The notes under the pieces are model-generated. The model was not told where the DNA came from. It did not search any database and worked only from the letters and a program-made list of their open reading frames with translations. From Heliocidaris erythrogramma (taxonomy: Eukaryota; Echinodermata; Echinoidea; Camarodonta; Echinometridae), in the NCBI GenBank assembly GCA_025617745.1, contig CM046856.1, positions 47,258,625 to 47,322,624 on the forward strand: a DNA stretch of 64,000 nt, read 5' to 3'. The translations under genes were made by a program, and so were the position numbers. Below, one piece after another: positions 46,637-57,358 of the stretch (positions within the stretch are counted from its first letter, which is position 1; every line of letters begins with the position of its first letter).

Positions 46637-49600
46637 ATGATGGAACATCAACGAAAGAGTGTCAAAACTATGACGACGTCGCTACTAGCAATTTCGCAAA
46701 ATTGTAACGGACTACGAAATAAATTGAAAAGGCAAATGTGTTTTAGATGGTTTAAAAAACAAAACGCCGATATTGTTTTAATCCAAGAAACTCATTGGGC
46801 TAAAGACATGGAAAATATAATACGAACTGAATGGAATGGTATGGTATTTTTCAACCACGGTAATACCAATGCACGTGGAGTAGCAGTATTGTTTAAAAAC
46901 CAAACAGAAATAAAATATCTATCTGAATATAAAGATCACAGTGGGAGATTTCTCATTATAGAATGTGAAAAAATATACAATCGTTTAAATATGTAATTGT
47001 CAATATTTACGCCCCCAATATCCATTTAAAAAGAGAGGTATTTTTCAAAGATGTTCATAATGCACTAAAACAAAAGTTCTGTGCAAAAGATGTGCAATCA
47101 CATTTGATTATGGGCGGAGACTTCAACTGTGTGTTAAATTCAAGTGTTGATACATTTAATGTAAGAAGCAAATACAAAACCCCTCGCTCCTTAAAACAGC
47201 TTATCAAAAAACAACATCTTGTTGATATTTGGAGAAAATTTCATGTTGACAAAAGACAATTTACATGGCGTAATAAATATTTGCACATAGCATCAAGAAT
47301 TGATATGGTATTAATCAGCAAAGAACTAAAAAATAAAATTCTTAAAACTGATATAAGACCATCGGTTAATAGTGATCATAACGCTGTTACCATGACAATC
47401 AAGAGGGAAGGGACTAAAAGAGGTCCAGGCGTTTGGAAATTGAATTCAGATTTACTGACAAATGATGATTATTGTGAAGCGATAAGAAAGATTATAGCTG
47501 ATAAAGTTCAAGAAAAGAAAAAAATGTTCATGTCCTGGCGGGAAACGTGGGAATTATGCAAAATTAGAATACGAGAATACACAATTAGATATGCTCAAAA
47601 TAAGAAAAAGAGTATGAATGAAACCAGTGTTTTAGAAGAAAAACTATTCAAGATAAACGAAAGAATGTGGAACACAAAAGATAAGAATATGGAAGAAATT
47701 GTAAATGATTATGAAAAAACCATTGAAAAATTAGAACAAATATATAAACAAAAATGTATGGGTTCAATTATTAGGTCTAGAGTGAATTGGTTTGAGGAAG
47801 GTGAAAGAAACTCAAGATATTTTATGTCATTAGAAAAGAGAAATATTGATAATAATTCTATTTTGTTATTACGTAATGATAAGAGTAGAAATATAACAAA
47901 TCAGCAACACATACGAAAATATGTGCATAGTTATTATTCAGGGCTATATAGCTCCGAAATCTGTAAGCAAGATTTAGCAGGATATTTTTCTGACTTAAAA
48001 AGTTATTTTTGATTTCAATAAAAATAAATCACCGGGAAGTGATGGCTTGAGTATAGAATTTTATCAAACATTTTGGCCAGAAATTAAGGTATTAGCCATC
48101 AAAATAAAAAATGATCCAGAAATCAAAGGAGTTACACTTTTTCAAACAGTTGAAATAAAGATATTGCAGTTTGCAGACGATGCAACAATATTTGTTAACG
48201 ATACTCTGTCCTTACGCAAAGCAATCGATCAAATAGAAAAGTATAGTTCTTTTTCTGGATTGTTTTTGAATAAATCTAAATGCTCCATTGTAAATCTAAA
48301 AGATAGTTCAGTTGGTGAAAACATAAACAATATTCCCTGGATTGATTCTGTTGTAAAAATTTTGGGTGTCTACTTTGGAGAAAATGAACAGAATATATCT
48401 GATTTAAACTGGAGTTCGAAAATATCGAAAGTAGAAAGCATAATTAAGTCATGGAAGGCAAGATGTTTAACATTAAGAGGTAAAATACTTATAATCAAAT
48501 CATTCCTTATCTCACAAGTGATATATAATGCTCAAATGATTATAATGCCACAAAACATAGTAAAGCGCATGAACTCTCTATTGTATTTTTTCTTGTGGAA
48601 TGGAAAGATAGACAAGATAAAGAGAAAGGTTGTCTGCATGAAATATGAATTCGGCGGACTCAACATGGTCGATTTGAACACGTCACTACAGAGTTTTCTG
48701 TTGAAATGGATTTTATATTATTATAACAACAAAGAATCAAAGTTGAGTACAATTATTAATGGCTTCTTTTCTCAACTGGGAGGACTTGAGTTCGTGCTGA
48801 AAAGCAACTGTAAAGAAAAGGAAATAATGGTACACATAGATAAAATAAAAATGCCTCCATACTATAAGGCGATGATTTATGCTTGGTTGAATTTTAAAGA
48901 GACTGTTCAAAAGAACACAGTAAATGATTTACAGAATATCCAATTAAAGAGGAAAGTCTGTGGTTTAACACAAATATAAAAGACCAAAAAGGAAATGTAT
49001 TGTTTTTTAGAAGGTGGTTTGATGCAGGAATTCTGAATATAAAAGATATATGTTTGGATTTGAAAGTTAAATCTTTTAGAGAAATGTATCATTCATTTGA
49101 CAAGAAACATGCAACTCTATTTCAGGAGTACAGCATATTGATGAATGCTATACCGAACGTTTGGAAAAAGAGTAAATCCGAATTTAAAGGTGAAATCCTT
49201 CAACCAAAAAAAAGAAGATTTTTCAACGTTTATTTCAGTGAATATAAACAAGAAAAGAGGTTCTAAGTTATTTTATACCTTAATCTCGAATAATTTAATT
49301 ATTAAGCCTAAAGTTGAAGAAAGATGGGAAGAACATTTGCAAGAAAATATAGATTGGAAATGTATATGGTTATTTAACTTACAAGCTGTTAAAGAAAGTA
49401 AAATAATAGAGTTTAATTACAAGTTATTACATAATTTAATACCTCACCGGTATAACTTATACAAATGGAAGTTGAGCAATAGTCCGCTATGTTTAATTGA
49501 CGGTGAAATACATGACACTGTTCACCTATTTATAACGTGTGAGAAAACACAATTGTTTTGGGAAAAATTTAAATACATGTATATTGTATATCAACTTTTC

Positions 49601-49885
49601 AATATTGAGATTAACTGCAATGTTTCAACTTTGATAAAAGGATATGAGTCGAAAAACAAAAAGTACAAAATTCTCAATCTTTTGATAATCTATGCAAGAT
49701 ATGCACTTTATTCAATTTTTATTCGAAAAGAAAACCGAAATGGCATATTTCATGAGTTAGGTATACTCAGTTTATTTAAAAGATTGATTCGTAATCGTTT
49801 GGAACTGGAGAAACATTGTAAAAATAAGAATTTGTGTGTTTTTGAAAACAGCATTGTTGAAGACAACATCTCATGTTTTGTATGA
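46637..49885 (+). pseudogene. LINE ORF2 (Tx1/L1 type), frameshifted and lacking the RT core
   Basis: Endonuclease landmarks: SQNCNGLRNK, QETHW (46637-46996), then after a frameshift near 46985, GGDFNCV, SRIDMVLIS and SDHNAV (47092-48012). After another frameshift near 48010 comes the RT entry phrase NKSPGSDGLSIEFYQ. It jumps at about 48088 straight to LAIKIKNDPEIKGV, which in L1-type RTs lies after the palm motif B; some 190-200 residues containing motifs A and B are deleted. FADDATIFV with the two catalytic Asp remains. Further frameshifts lie near 48980 and 49230. The C-terminal knuckle (LCLID...HLFITC) has lost its second Cys. It belongs to the same broad family as the fragment in the tRNA array but is not the same sequence. 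Confidence 0.85.
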
Positions 49886-50052
49886 CATTGTTTTGTATCA
49901 TCTGTTATGACATTGACATGTGATTATCTATTAATAAATGTTTTTTAAAAAGAAAAAAAAAAAGTTTAAAAAGTAATCCAAACTGAATGATGCAATGACA
50001 AATCGAGAAATAATTCATGATACTGATGAAAGTCGTTATAATGCTTTTAATA

Positions 50053-51046
50053 TAGGTTTTCCCGGTCAATTTCGCAGATTTGTCATTCAATTTGATAAGG
50101 GAGTCATTCAAATTCGCGAAAAAGATCTGTGCCATGAAATTTATCATTCAAATTCATTTTGAGGTCATTCAAATTCGCACTTCGGTCAAGACATTTAGCG
50201 TTTACATCATTCAAATTCAAATATGCGTGGAGAGCATTCAAATTCGCTACCTCGCTTGGAAGCGTCTTTTCGAGCATTCAAATTCGCACGTGGGCATTCG
50301 AATTCGTAATGAGTTCATTCAATTTAGCATGTATTTAGCGTTTGTGTGTTTTTTGCTCATCTATTCAAGTCGTAATGTTTAAAATAACATGTTTTGTCAT
50401 GTACAGTTGTTGCAGCTATATATATATATAGTTAGACATGAAAAAAATCAATCAAGAAAATAAATGAAAAAAAAAAAAAGATTATGGAAAAAAATAAAAA
50501 TCAATCAAGAAAATCTGCAATTCTGCAGGCACTATAAACGTTAGAAATGAAGAACAAAAATTCCTAGAACTAAATTTCAAAATGATGATAAATCAGAAGA
50601 AAATAAAATAAAAATAATAAATCAGAAGAAAATAAAAGAATGTTATTGATTATAGAAAAACACACCCATGTGTGCAGAAAACTCATAAGGAAAGAATGAA
50701 AATACCAAATAATTATCAACTGACAAAATTTACTGGAACTACATTTGATTTTGAATGCTCAACGTGTTAAGTTGAATGATCCGAAATGAAATTGAATGCT
50801 GGAATAACAGTATTGCGCAATTCCCTTGCCATTCTTTGCTAAATTGAATGAACGTTTTGCGAACTAGGTGCATTTAGTGCGAATTTGATTGACAAAAACT
50901 TAGATTAAAATGACATAAATACAAATTCGAATGATATGAAAATGAATTTGAATTACAAATCGGCTGTGCGCGATCTAAATCCTTGAAATTGAATGCACGC
51001 AAAATGAAATTGACTGACGATCTTACGAAATTGACGGGAAAACTTA
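50053..51046. mobile_element. Nested 1-kb deletion derivative of the same transposon family
   Basis: TA-flanked (50051-50052, 51047-51048). Left end TAGGTTTTCCCGGTCAATTT pairs with the inverted right end TAAGTTTTCCCGTCAATTTC. The left 330 bp match 44672 to about 45030 of the outer copy, including AATGTTTAAAATAA just before the transposase start; the right 288 bp (from about 50760) match 53483-53768. The transposase is absent, replaced by about 350 bp of A-rich sequence. A textbook internally deleted, non-autonomous copy. Confidence 0.82.
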
Positions 51047-52629
51047 TAAAATTACGAGAATAAAGGTTAAAAAAAAGAAAAAGAAAAAAAGAGAATATAC
51101 GTTGAGATAATGATCCATACTGATCATTATTGTATAATATATACAATGCAGTTGCTAATAAGCAAATGTTATGCTATTACAGTCAAACCTGCTCTAGTGA
51201 CCACCTGTATAGAAAGACCATCTGTCTAATAAATATAAAAGACCACAATTTTTGTTTCCCTTGAAAAGTGTTTCTTATTGAAATGTGTATTAAAGGAGCC
51301 TGTACATAAAAAAAAAAATGTGAAATCAAAGAAATACTTTGCCTAACATGTAAAGCAAATGTAAAGCACATTATGAAAAAACAAAAAATATATATCTACA
51401 TAATTATATTCTTTGAGTATTCATGTAATAAATTCACAGGATGTGAAAATAAGCAATTTATAAAAAACAAAGAAATTAAACAAAATGCACGTGTATGAAT
51501 TTCCAAAGGCAAAATAAAATTGATTAGCTCTCTGAAAAATAAGCATCTGAACACAAATAGATCCCAAATATTGTGTTGTATGTTAAAACTTCATAGCGAA
51601 GCTCCTGTATCCAATTTGAAAAGAAACTTACAAAAATAAACTCAAAATCATACAGTATGCAAAGATAAGAGAATTTAGAAAACAATTGGTACATGCGTGC
51701 TGAAATTGTCCAAGCAAATGTTAAAATTACTAAATTATCATAACATTATGACCATTAGATGAAATTCAGTTGCTAATTTGAACGCTTAAAGGTTGACTAA
51801 ATTAGAGAGAAAATGGGTGCTCTTTCCATGTAGTTTTGCCTTCTAATCACGAATCTGCCAATCGATTGTCCAAATTATGTCTCGTTTTGGCGAAAAAGGG
51901 GGAAAAGTAGAGGTTTTGGGACCGTTCCTTAAAACTCGTGAGCTGATTGGCTAACCCCCCAAGTGACGTATGAAAAGTAAGAGGCACAACATCTGCAGGC
52001 TACAGCATATAATATTGTACACAGAATGCGGTATTTGACCCCTCTGAAGTTCAGCGGACAATTTATGAAAAAAGGAAATTAATCAATATAATCTTAGGAG
52101 TGAATTATCATTAGCAATATATTTTCTACAAGATCAGAAAACGCTTTTGCCCAAATATACAGCTCTTGTTTTTTTTTTTTTTTTAGCTTTTCTTTTGAAC
52201 AATGTTCTCATCCAGCTGAGCTTGCCGAACGAAAGTTTTGCATTGGTCATAAACGCCTGCACAGCCGTTTTATGCGTCTGTATATGTCCAATGTCCTACA
52301 CATCTTTAGTACGGCAGTGACTATGATGCCCTCGTACATAGCGACTGGTGAACGCGTTTGTTTTGTTTATTTCCCTTTATTTATTTCGCTTTACATAGTA
52401 CGTTGGTACTGACTTAGATTTTGGCTGAATTCAAGCAACTTATATAGAGAGAGGAAAAGTGCCCGCGATTCCGAGTTGGAGGACTTTTCTGAGCCATGCA
52501 GATACGAACTCTGATTTATCAGATGATTTATCAGACCCCGAAGGCAAAGAAGCTCGAGTGACAAGGGGAAATTCGACCATATTTATGTTTGAACCCTTCG
52601 CAGAATACGGTGAAGGGCCGTGGGTGAAG
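51047..52629. other. AT-rich interval inside the composite, no gene recognised
   Basis: No coding signal above background; several A- or T-runs (for example near 52170). Either transposon cargo or host sequence trapped between the two copies. Confidence 0.4.
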
Positions 52630-52671
52630 TAACTCCAGGGAGCTCCAACGCGTTGGAGCTCCCTGGAGTTA
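52630..52671. repeat. Perfect 42-bp palindrome
   Basis: TAACTCCAGGGAGCTCCAAC followed immediately by its reverse complement with no spacer apart from the central CG of ACGCGT. Flanked by GGGTGAAG on both sides (52622-52629 and 52676-52683). Confidence 0.95.
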
Positions 52672-52683
52672 ATACGGGTGAAG

Positions 52684-52755
52684 TAGACCGAAAATTCTGT
52701 CTCTCGTTCGTTAGGTCGTCTTAGCTAACGAACGAGAGACAGAATTTTCGGTCTA
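52684..52755. repeat. Inverted repeat with 31-bp arms and 10-nt loop
   Basis: The arm begins TAGACCGAAAATTCTGTCTC at 52684 and its exact complement ends at 52755. Preceded by ACGGGTGAAG and followed by TATACGGATGAAG, the same flanking motif as the 42-bp palindrome 12 bp away. Confidence 0.95.
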
Positions 52756-52867
52756 TATACGGATGAAGCTGCTGCAGCTGCTGTCGTGGAAAAACAAATT
52801 GGAAGACTTGACTCCAAGTCTGATCGTTGGAATAGCTAGCTATCTTTTAGCTAGCTTATCCTTCTCT

Positions 52868-53098
52868 TCATGCCAAATTCGGAATACAGGACAGGATCCT
52901 CAAAAGCATGCATCTTCGGCAAAGTGATCGCTGCAGATTGTACTCCACTCTCTTGGCCGGCCCTTGCCACTCTGCCCGCGTGAGCTTTACCTTTGCGACC
53001 CACAATTTCCGTAGATTTTCATCTTTAGGAAAATGATGTTGGCTTACACCATCTTTAGGGGTCTTGCTACAGCCCGCAACTATACACCGATTATGCAT
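52868..53098 (-). pseudogene. THAP zinc-finger exon, broken
   Basis: The frame from 53098 begins MHNRCIVAGCSK and continues with HHFPKDENLRKLW, the start of a THAP domain (C2CH zinc finger that binds DNA). The Cys-Cys pair, the FPKD phrase and the Trp are in place. The second half (ICSDHF plus AEDACF) is encoded further on but in another frame, so an indel lies near 52950-52965, and a stop follows. A trailing phrase FGMKRR near 52862 is also typical of the domain's end. THAP domains occur in host regulators and in P-element-type transposases; no further exon was found to decide which. Confidence 0.75.
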
Positions 53099-53482
53099 TA
53101 TTGATGAAACTGTGTCCCAAAATCAAAGTTATTGTGAGGAATAAAACACACGAAAATACGCAATGCAAATGGTCGATGCGGTGAATATCATGCTCGGCAC
53201 CGGGCTGGGCCTGCCGGGGGCCTCCGGGCGCGCACGGTATAGGTTAGTGGAATATTTTCCCTTACTTTTCATGCGTCACAGATCACGTGATCACGATGTC
53301 GCTTCGATGGGTATTTTTTAGGGGCGGGGCTTATGACTGTGTAAATCAGCAAAAATGTACTTTTCAAATGATTATAAAATATGACTGAATGCATAAAAAA
53401 TTGTGCGATGGATATTTTTTGGCTCCTGATGACACCTTCCTACCAAAAATGGGCAATTATTTTTTTTATTTTAGTGACCCTT
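53099..53482. other. Possible former promoter region of the THAP exon
   Basis: Holds a CpG- and GC-rich patch (about 53185-53240) and a perfect 12-bp palindrome GATCACGTGATC (53281-53292) containing the E-box CACGTG. Placement upstream of the minus-strand THAP exon suggests promoter sequence, but this is only context. Confidence 0.3.
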
Positions 53483-53768
53483 TAACGTGTTAAATGGAAT
53501 GACGCAAAATGAATTCGAACGCTGGAATAAGGTTATTGCGCAATACATTTTCGTCTCGTGCTAAATTGAATGACCGTTTTGCGAACTGGTGCAGTTTTTG
53601 GCGAATTTGAATGATAAAAATTTAGAACTGAGTGCCATGAAAACGAATTTGAAAGCTCGAAAATGAATTTGAACGACAAAACGGCTGTGTATGAACCAGA
53701 TCCTCGAAATTGAATGCACACAGTAGGAATTTGACTGGCCAACTTAAGAACATGACCGCAAATACCTA
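53483..53768 (-). repeat. Right subterminal repeat region of the composite transposon
   Basis: Inverted variants of CATTCAAATTCGCA (for example GCGAATTTGAATG near 53600), closely matching 50760-51046. Begins after AACGTGTTAAATGG, the same boundary phrase seen near 50760. Confidence 0.75.
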
Positions 53769-54480
53769 TATTATTTGTTCATCTAAAACGTAAATTAACT
53801 CGCTCGTTGGCGGGGTCACAACCACCCCCCCCCCCCCCCGCCCTTTTTCAAGCACCCAAAAAGTGTCTCCTGCTACCCACAAAAAATGCCGCTTTTTAGT
53901 CTTGTTCACTGCCTTCTTTTTCAGTGACGTATATTATGACGCCCTGGGCAAACAGTGATTTGCGCCCCCCCCCCCCTCGAGTCAAATTATGTTATGCGAG
54001 GAAGCGAAGCGACCGAGCAGCATTTTTTTTTATTCAATTTTATTTTTACCCTTCTACAGAGTTCCTTTATTCATCATCAATATAACTATTCTTACAAAAG
54101 ATCGTACATATATATATATTTTTCCCCATGATTTTTCATGTAAATACTTACCATAATATAACAAAATATGCAGCCGCACAGCGGTGTATTGGATAGTTTG
54201 ACAAAATACACGTTGTGTACAATAATATATTACATACAAAACAGGCAAAGAGAACGTAGACTCTCAGAAACATTTGGTGAAATGAAAACATTTTTTCCTC
54301 AAACTTATCGTCTTTAAGATTTATCTTTGATATATACTTTTCCATATCATAATATGTTTTGATAGCTGTCAAAACTTTTTCAAACCTTGGTAGGCCTAAT
54401 TGACTTACATTTAGCTGCTTTTTTTCTTCTTACAGGGACGGCCAACAAAATGACGCATAGTGTTATGGTAGGCTAGGTGC
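53769..54480. other. Spacer with C-runs, nothing recognised
   Basis: Poly(C) runs near 53824 and 53967 and the phrase GCGAGGAAGCGAAGCGACCGAG near 53996. No coding or RNA signal; the reversed T-rich 54025-54440 could be a decayed LINE tail but shows no motif. Confidence 0.4.
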
Positions 54481-54965
54481 GTAGACGAAAAGGGAATAGC
54501 CCAACAGGCAATTAGCCTTAGTGATAATTAGACAAAGTGATGTTTAGACAAATTGGCATTTAGACCAACTGACAATTAGACTAAATGGAAAATGGACTAA
54601 ATGAAAGTTAGACCAAGTGCACATTAGACCATATAAATGCCATGTAGACCAAATGGATACTAGACCAAGTGGATTTTAGACGAAATGCCTGTAGACCAAC
54701 TAGTTTTAGACTGACTGGGAATTAGACAAACTGACATTAGACGAACTGGTAGTAGACCAAGTGACAACAAAATAAAGTAGACGAAATGGTAATTAGGCCA
54801 AATGGTAATTAGGCCAAGTGATAATTAGCCCAAGTGGTCATTAGACCAAGTGGTCATTAGACCAAGTGCAAATTAGGCCAAATGAATTAAGAGTGGACCA
54901 AAAGGGTTTAGCCCGAATGAAGGTAGCCCATCTGGAAATTAGACCAAGTGGTTTTAACCCAAGCG
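54481..54965. repeat. 16-bp minisatellite, diverged
   Basis: About 30 imperfect copies of ATTAGACCAAGTGGTC. The cleanest stretch, near 54790-54880, has consecutive 16-bp units; elsewhere units vary between 14 and 22 bp. No frame is maintained. Confidence 0.85.
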
Positions 54966-55157
54966 TGCATAAACCATAATGATATGATGATAATCGTCTA
55001 CTGAGAGCAAAACGGGAGTTAATGCTGTGTTAAAGTATATGAGTTAACGCCCTTCTGGCTCAGGCAGACGATATAGGACATTTATATTGCGCAGCCACTA
55101 TATACTCAATACTCTGCTGAGCATTACAGCACCAACATTATACATGAATAACAATTA

Positions 55158-55410
55158 CTAATTAGCATCGAACAAATAGGTTTTTAACCTGGTCTTGAAC
55201 TGATCCAAAGTTTGTGTTTGACGAACAAAAGCTGGAAGATTATTCCACAGCTTCGGAGCAGCGTACACGAAAGCCCTATCACCAAGAGTAATTGATCTAC
55301 CAGATGGATGTTTTAATAACGTGCGGTCTTCAGAACTTCGCAAACGGTAAGAATATGATTTAGACGAGGATTTAAATTCAACAAGTTCCTGAATGTATAG
55401 AAATGTGTAA
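55158..55410 (-). pseudogene. CR1/L2-type LINE ORF2 C-terminal fragment
   Basis: The minus-strand frame carries GDRAFVYAAPKLWNNLP and a basic FKTRLKTYLF end before a stop. This is the conserved C-terminal phrase of CR1/L2-type ORF2 proteins. Everything upstream, including RT, is missing, so it is a 5'-truncated insertion. About 150 bp on its 3' side (55000-55157) may be its 3' UTR. A different subfamily from the copy at 17418-20812. Confidence 0.75.
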
Positions 55411-55883
55411 CGATTTCAACATATTTGTAAAAAAACAAATGCTAATTACGAGGATACCATATACTTTGTATATAATATATTATTATTTATGTATGTTCTT
55501 ATTTATTTTTTGTTATGAGTTTATTTTCATGATTTCGTTGGCTAATATTGTTACTTATTATTACTATCAGGGCTTCATGGAAGACCACCAATATTGATGA
55601 TAATGAGTCACCCTGTATAGATAGAAATAAATAAACTAAATAAATAATAAATTTTCTATATTTCTCTTGTACTGAGTCTGAGACTGATAATACAGTCATG
55701 TGCTTTCTCATTTTTCATTCAAAGAAAAACAAATAGGGTAATTGAAGGTACTTTTCATTCCACTCACTAATCTCTACGGAACTAATCTTCCATAGCTCAG
55801 TGATTCCAGTACCACAGAACTCCTAAAGATTCCACCAATGAACTCGACGTATAGTAGTGCAGATATTCGAGATGAGTGCGAGT
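55411..55883. other. AT-rich spacer before RPS26
   Basis: Ends of simple AAATAAATAAAC type near 55625-55655 suggest a LINE tail. ACCACAGAACTCCT at 55811 is the likely source of the palindrome just downstream. Confidence 0.4.
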
Positions 55884-55911
55884 CACAGAAGAACTCCTAA
55901 GGAGTTCTGTG
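55884..55911. repeat. 28-bp palindrome flanked by GTGCGAGT direct repeats
   Basis: CACAGAAGAACTCCT joins AAGGAGTTCTGTG. GTGCGAGT stands at 55876-55883 and 55912-55919. It lies about 95 bp before the proposed RPS26 transcription start. Confidence 0.85.
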
Positions 55912-55990
55912 GTGCGAGTGGATTAAATGGCCCTTTCTTGGATTTTGTCGCATGAGGGAGGCAAACAATAATTGATGAACTATGACCCAA

Positions 55991-56010
55991 ACCGGAAGGT
56001 CGGTCTCTTT
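55991..56010 (+). promoter_or_regulatory. Candidate RPS26 core promoter: ETS/GABP site and TOP start
   Basis: ACCGGAAG at 55991-55998 matches the ETS/GABP consensus common in ribosomal protein promoters. CTCTTT at 56005-56010 would give a transcript beginning with C and a pyrimidine tract (5' TOP), which couples ribosomal protein translation to growth signalling. No TATA box is seen at the expected distance. Confidence 0.5.
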
Positions 56011-56027
56011 GCTCGACATCCAACATG
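56005..56027 (+). CDS. RPS26: Candidate RPS26 exon 1 (5' UTR plus start codon)
   Basis: A short leader CTCTTTGCTCGACATCCAAC runs into ATG at 56025-56027, directly followed by GTAAAT as splice donor. In vertebrate RPS26 the first intron also begins right after the ATG, and exon 2 here starts at codon 2, so the phases fit exactly. This implies an intron 1 of about 6.5 kb. Other ATG-GT pairs upstream could compete, and the donor is less than ideal, so confidence is moderate. Confidence 0.55.
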
Positions 56028-56696
56028 GTAAATTTATGAAGCTAAGAACTGTTAAGAAAATGACAAATATGATGTATAAAAAGAAATCTTTGGCTTTGAT
56101 GCCAATACATGACTGATCTCTAGCAGTTTAAGTATCGTATCGAAGGAATAAGTCATGACAGAATGACATTATAATACTGAAATTATGTGAAGAAGTTCCG
56201 ATCGTTGATGACTGTCCCGCGCGCAACACTGAAAACGTGCATGTTGTAATTTGTGTGATGTATGGCGAGTGACGATGTCGATTGCATGTGTGATCAAGGA
56301 GTTGTCAAAGAACTGAGGTTACAGCAGAAGCGAGCTTCTTTGAACCGGGTTCGATGCCGCGCGATAAACTCAGCGGGTGTTCTTCCGTGATTTAATACCA
56401 GAATACAGCCGTTTACTTGGGTCTTGTGCAGAGGCTGGATCTGCACATGCTCCAGGGATCTTCAGCCGATCAAGTTAGGTTCAATAGGGAGGTCCACAAA
56501 AAAAAAAAAACAGCACTCACTGTCACAAAACATGCCTTAAAATATTGATTAATATTCCAATTATCACACAGATGGCTCAAAACTTAACTGAAAATCTCAT
56601 AAATAGTGAAAAATAAGGGCTAAATAGTCCATATCATGTGCTGAAAAATACGTTGACATATTCTGCGCGCAGCGCGTACGTGGCTTTACAAGCAAT

Positions 56697-57165
56697 GTAT
56701 GATGAGGAGCCCTATGTCTGCGCACCTAAGGTTTTGGCAGGAAAATGAACAATAATTTCTTTAATATTCATCTAAAGCTTTATTTTATTTTATTCCTGAT
56801 ATTCTAAAGAGTAAGTCTGAAAAAATCTCATCAAAATTAGAGCAAGAACAATGCCATATTCACAAGAAACGGTGGCCGTGTCATTTCAACATTGAAAAAA
56901 CAATGGTGCCCATGTCTGCGCACTCATTCATTTTACACGCAGTTCGGGAGTTTTGACGTGAAAGACAACATTTTTAGGCTTGTGAATAAAATGTCTAAAA
57001 TAAGACCGTTTTTCATTATTTTGACTCGTTTTTTGCATGAATACCTATCGCTGTGATAAAGATGAAAAGTTTGTGTTCGTTGCGTGTTTTGTTTCATTAG
57101 AATCGCGCATTTACGCATGTGCGCAGACATGGGCACTGCGCAGACTTGGGCACTCTAGCCATACT
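56697..57165. repeat. Putative degenerate inverted-repeat element
   Basis: GTCTGCGCA phrases preceded by CCCTAT or CCCAT occur at about 56710 and 56912 and inverted at about 57119 and 57139, giving loosely matching ends about 460 bp apart. No clear target duplication. Confidence 0.4.
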
Positions 57166-57358
57166 ATCGATAGTCAAACAATCATCATGCGCGAATAAAT
57201 TGGAAGAAATTCCCCCAAAATCGTAGCTCACTGCATGACAAGCCCATATCTATGCCTCTCACCTGCATAGGCGATTCACTGCGGCGCGATTATTCAATGA
57301 CTCATCGATAGATAACGAACTCAACTCCCCTAAAATACTTTTTAGGGGAGTTTTTTTT

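Larger units (their letters stand above)
46290..49962 (+). mobile_element. Tx1/L1-type LINE, internally deleted
   Basis: ORF1 tail, ORF2 with APE endonuclease, RT remnant and zinc-knuckle-like end, followed by an A-rich tail (49942-49962). It lies between the DDE transposase and the nested transposon copy. The 5' boundary is uncertain because nothing marks it clearly between 46240 and 46290. Confidence 0.8.
44672..53768. mobile_element. 9.1-kb composite IS630/Tc1-type transposon with subterminal repeats
   Basis: Left end TAGGTTTTTGCGGTCATTTT and the inverted right end TAGGTATTTGCGGTCATGTT match over about 35 nt, each preceded by TA (44670-44671 and 53769-53770). Both ends carry inside them several copies of CATTCAAATTCGCA (inverted on the right). 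The interval holds an intact DDE transposase (45148-46239), a decayed Tx1/L1 LINE, a nested 1-kb relative (50053-51046) and a segment with a broken THAP exon. TA duplication and DDE type agree with the IS630-Tc1-mariner superfamily. That the far right end belongs to this copy rather than to a neighbour is inferred from end similarity. Confidence 0.7.

Noticed and set aside
56250-56370. A-box-like TGGCGAGTGA and B-box-like GGTTCGATGCC as a possible tRNA or SINE
   Set aside because: No acceptor, D or T stem can be formed around them.
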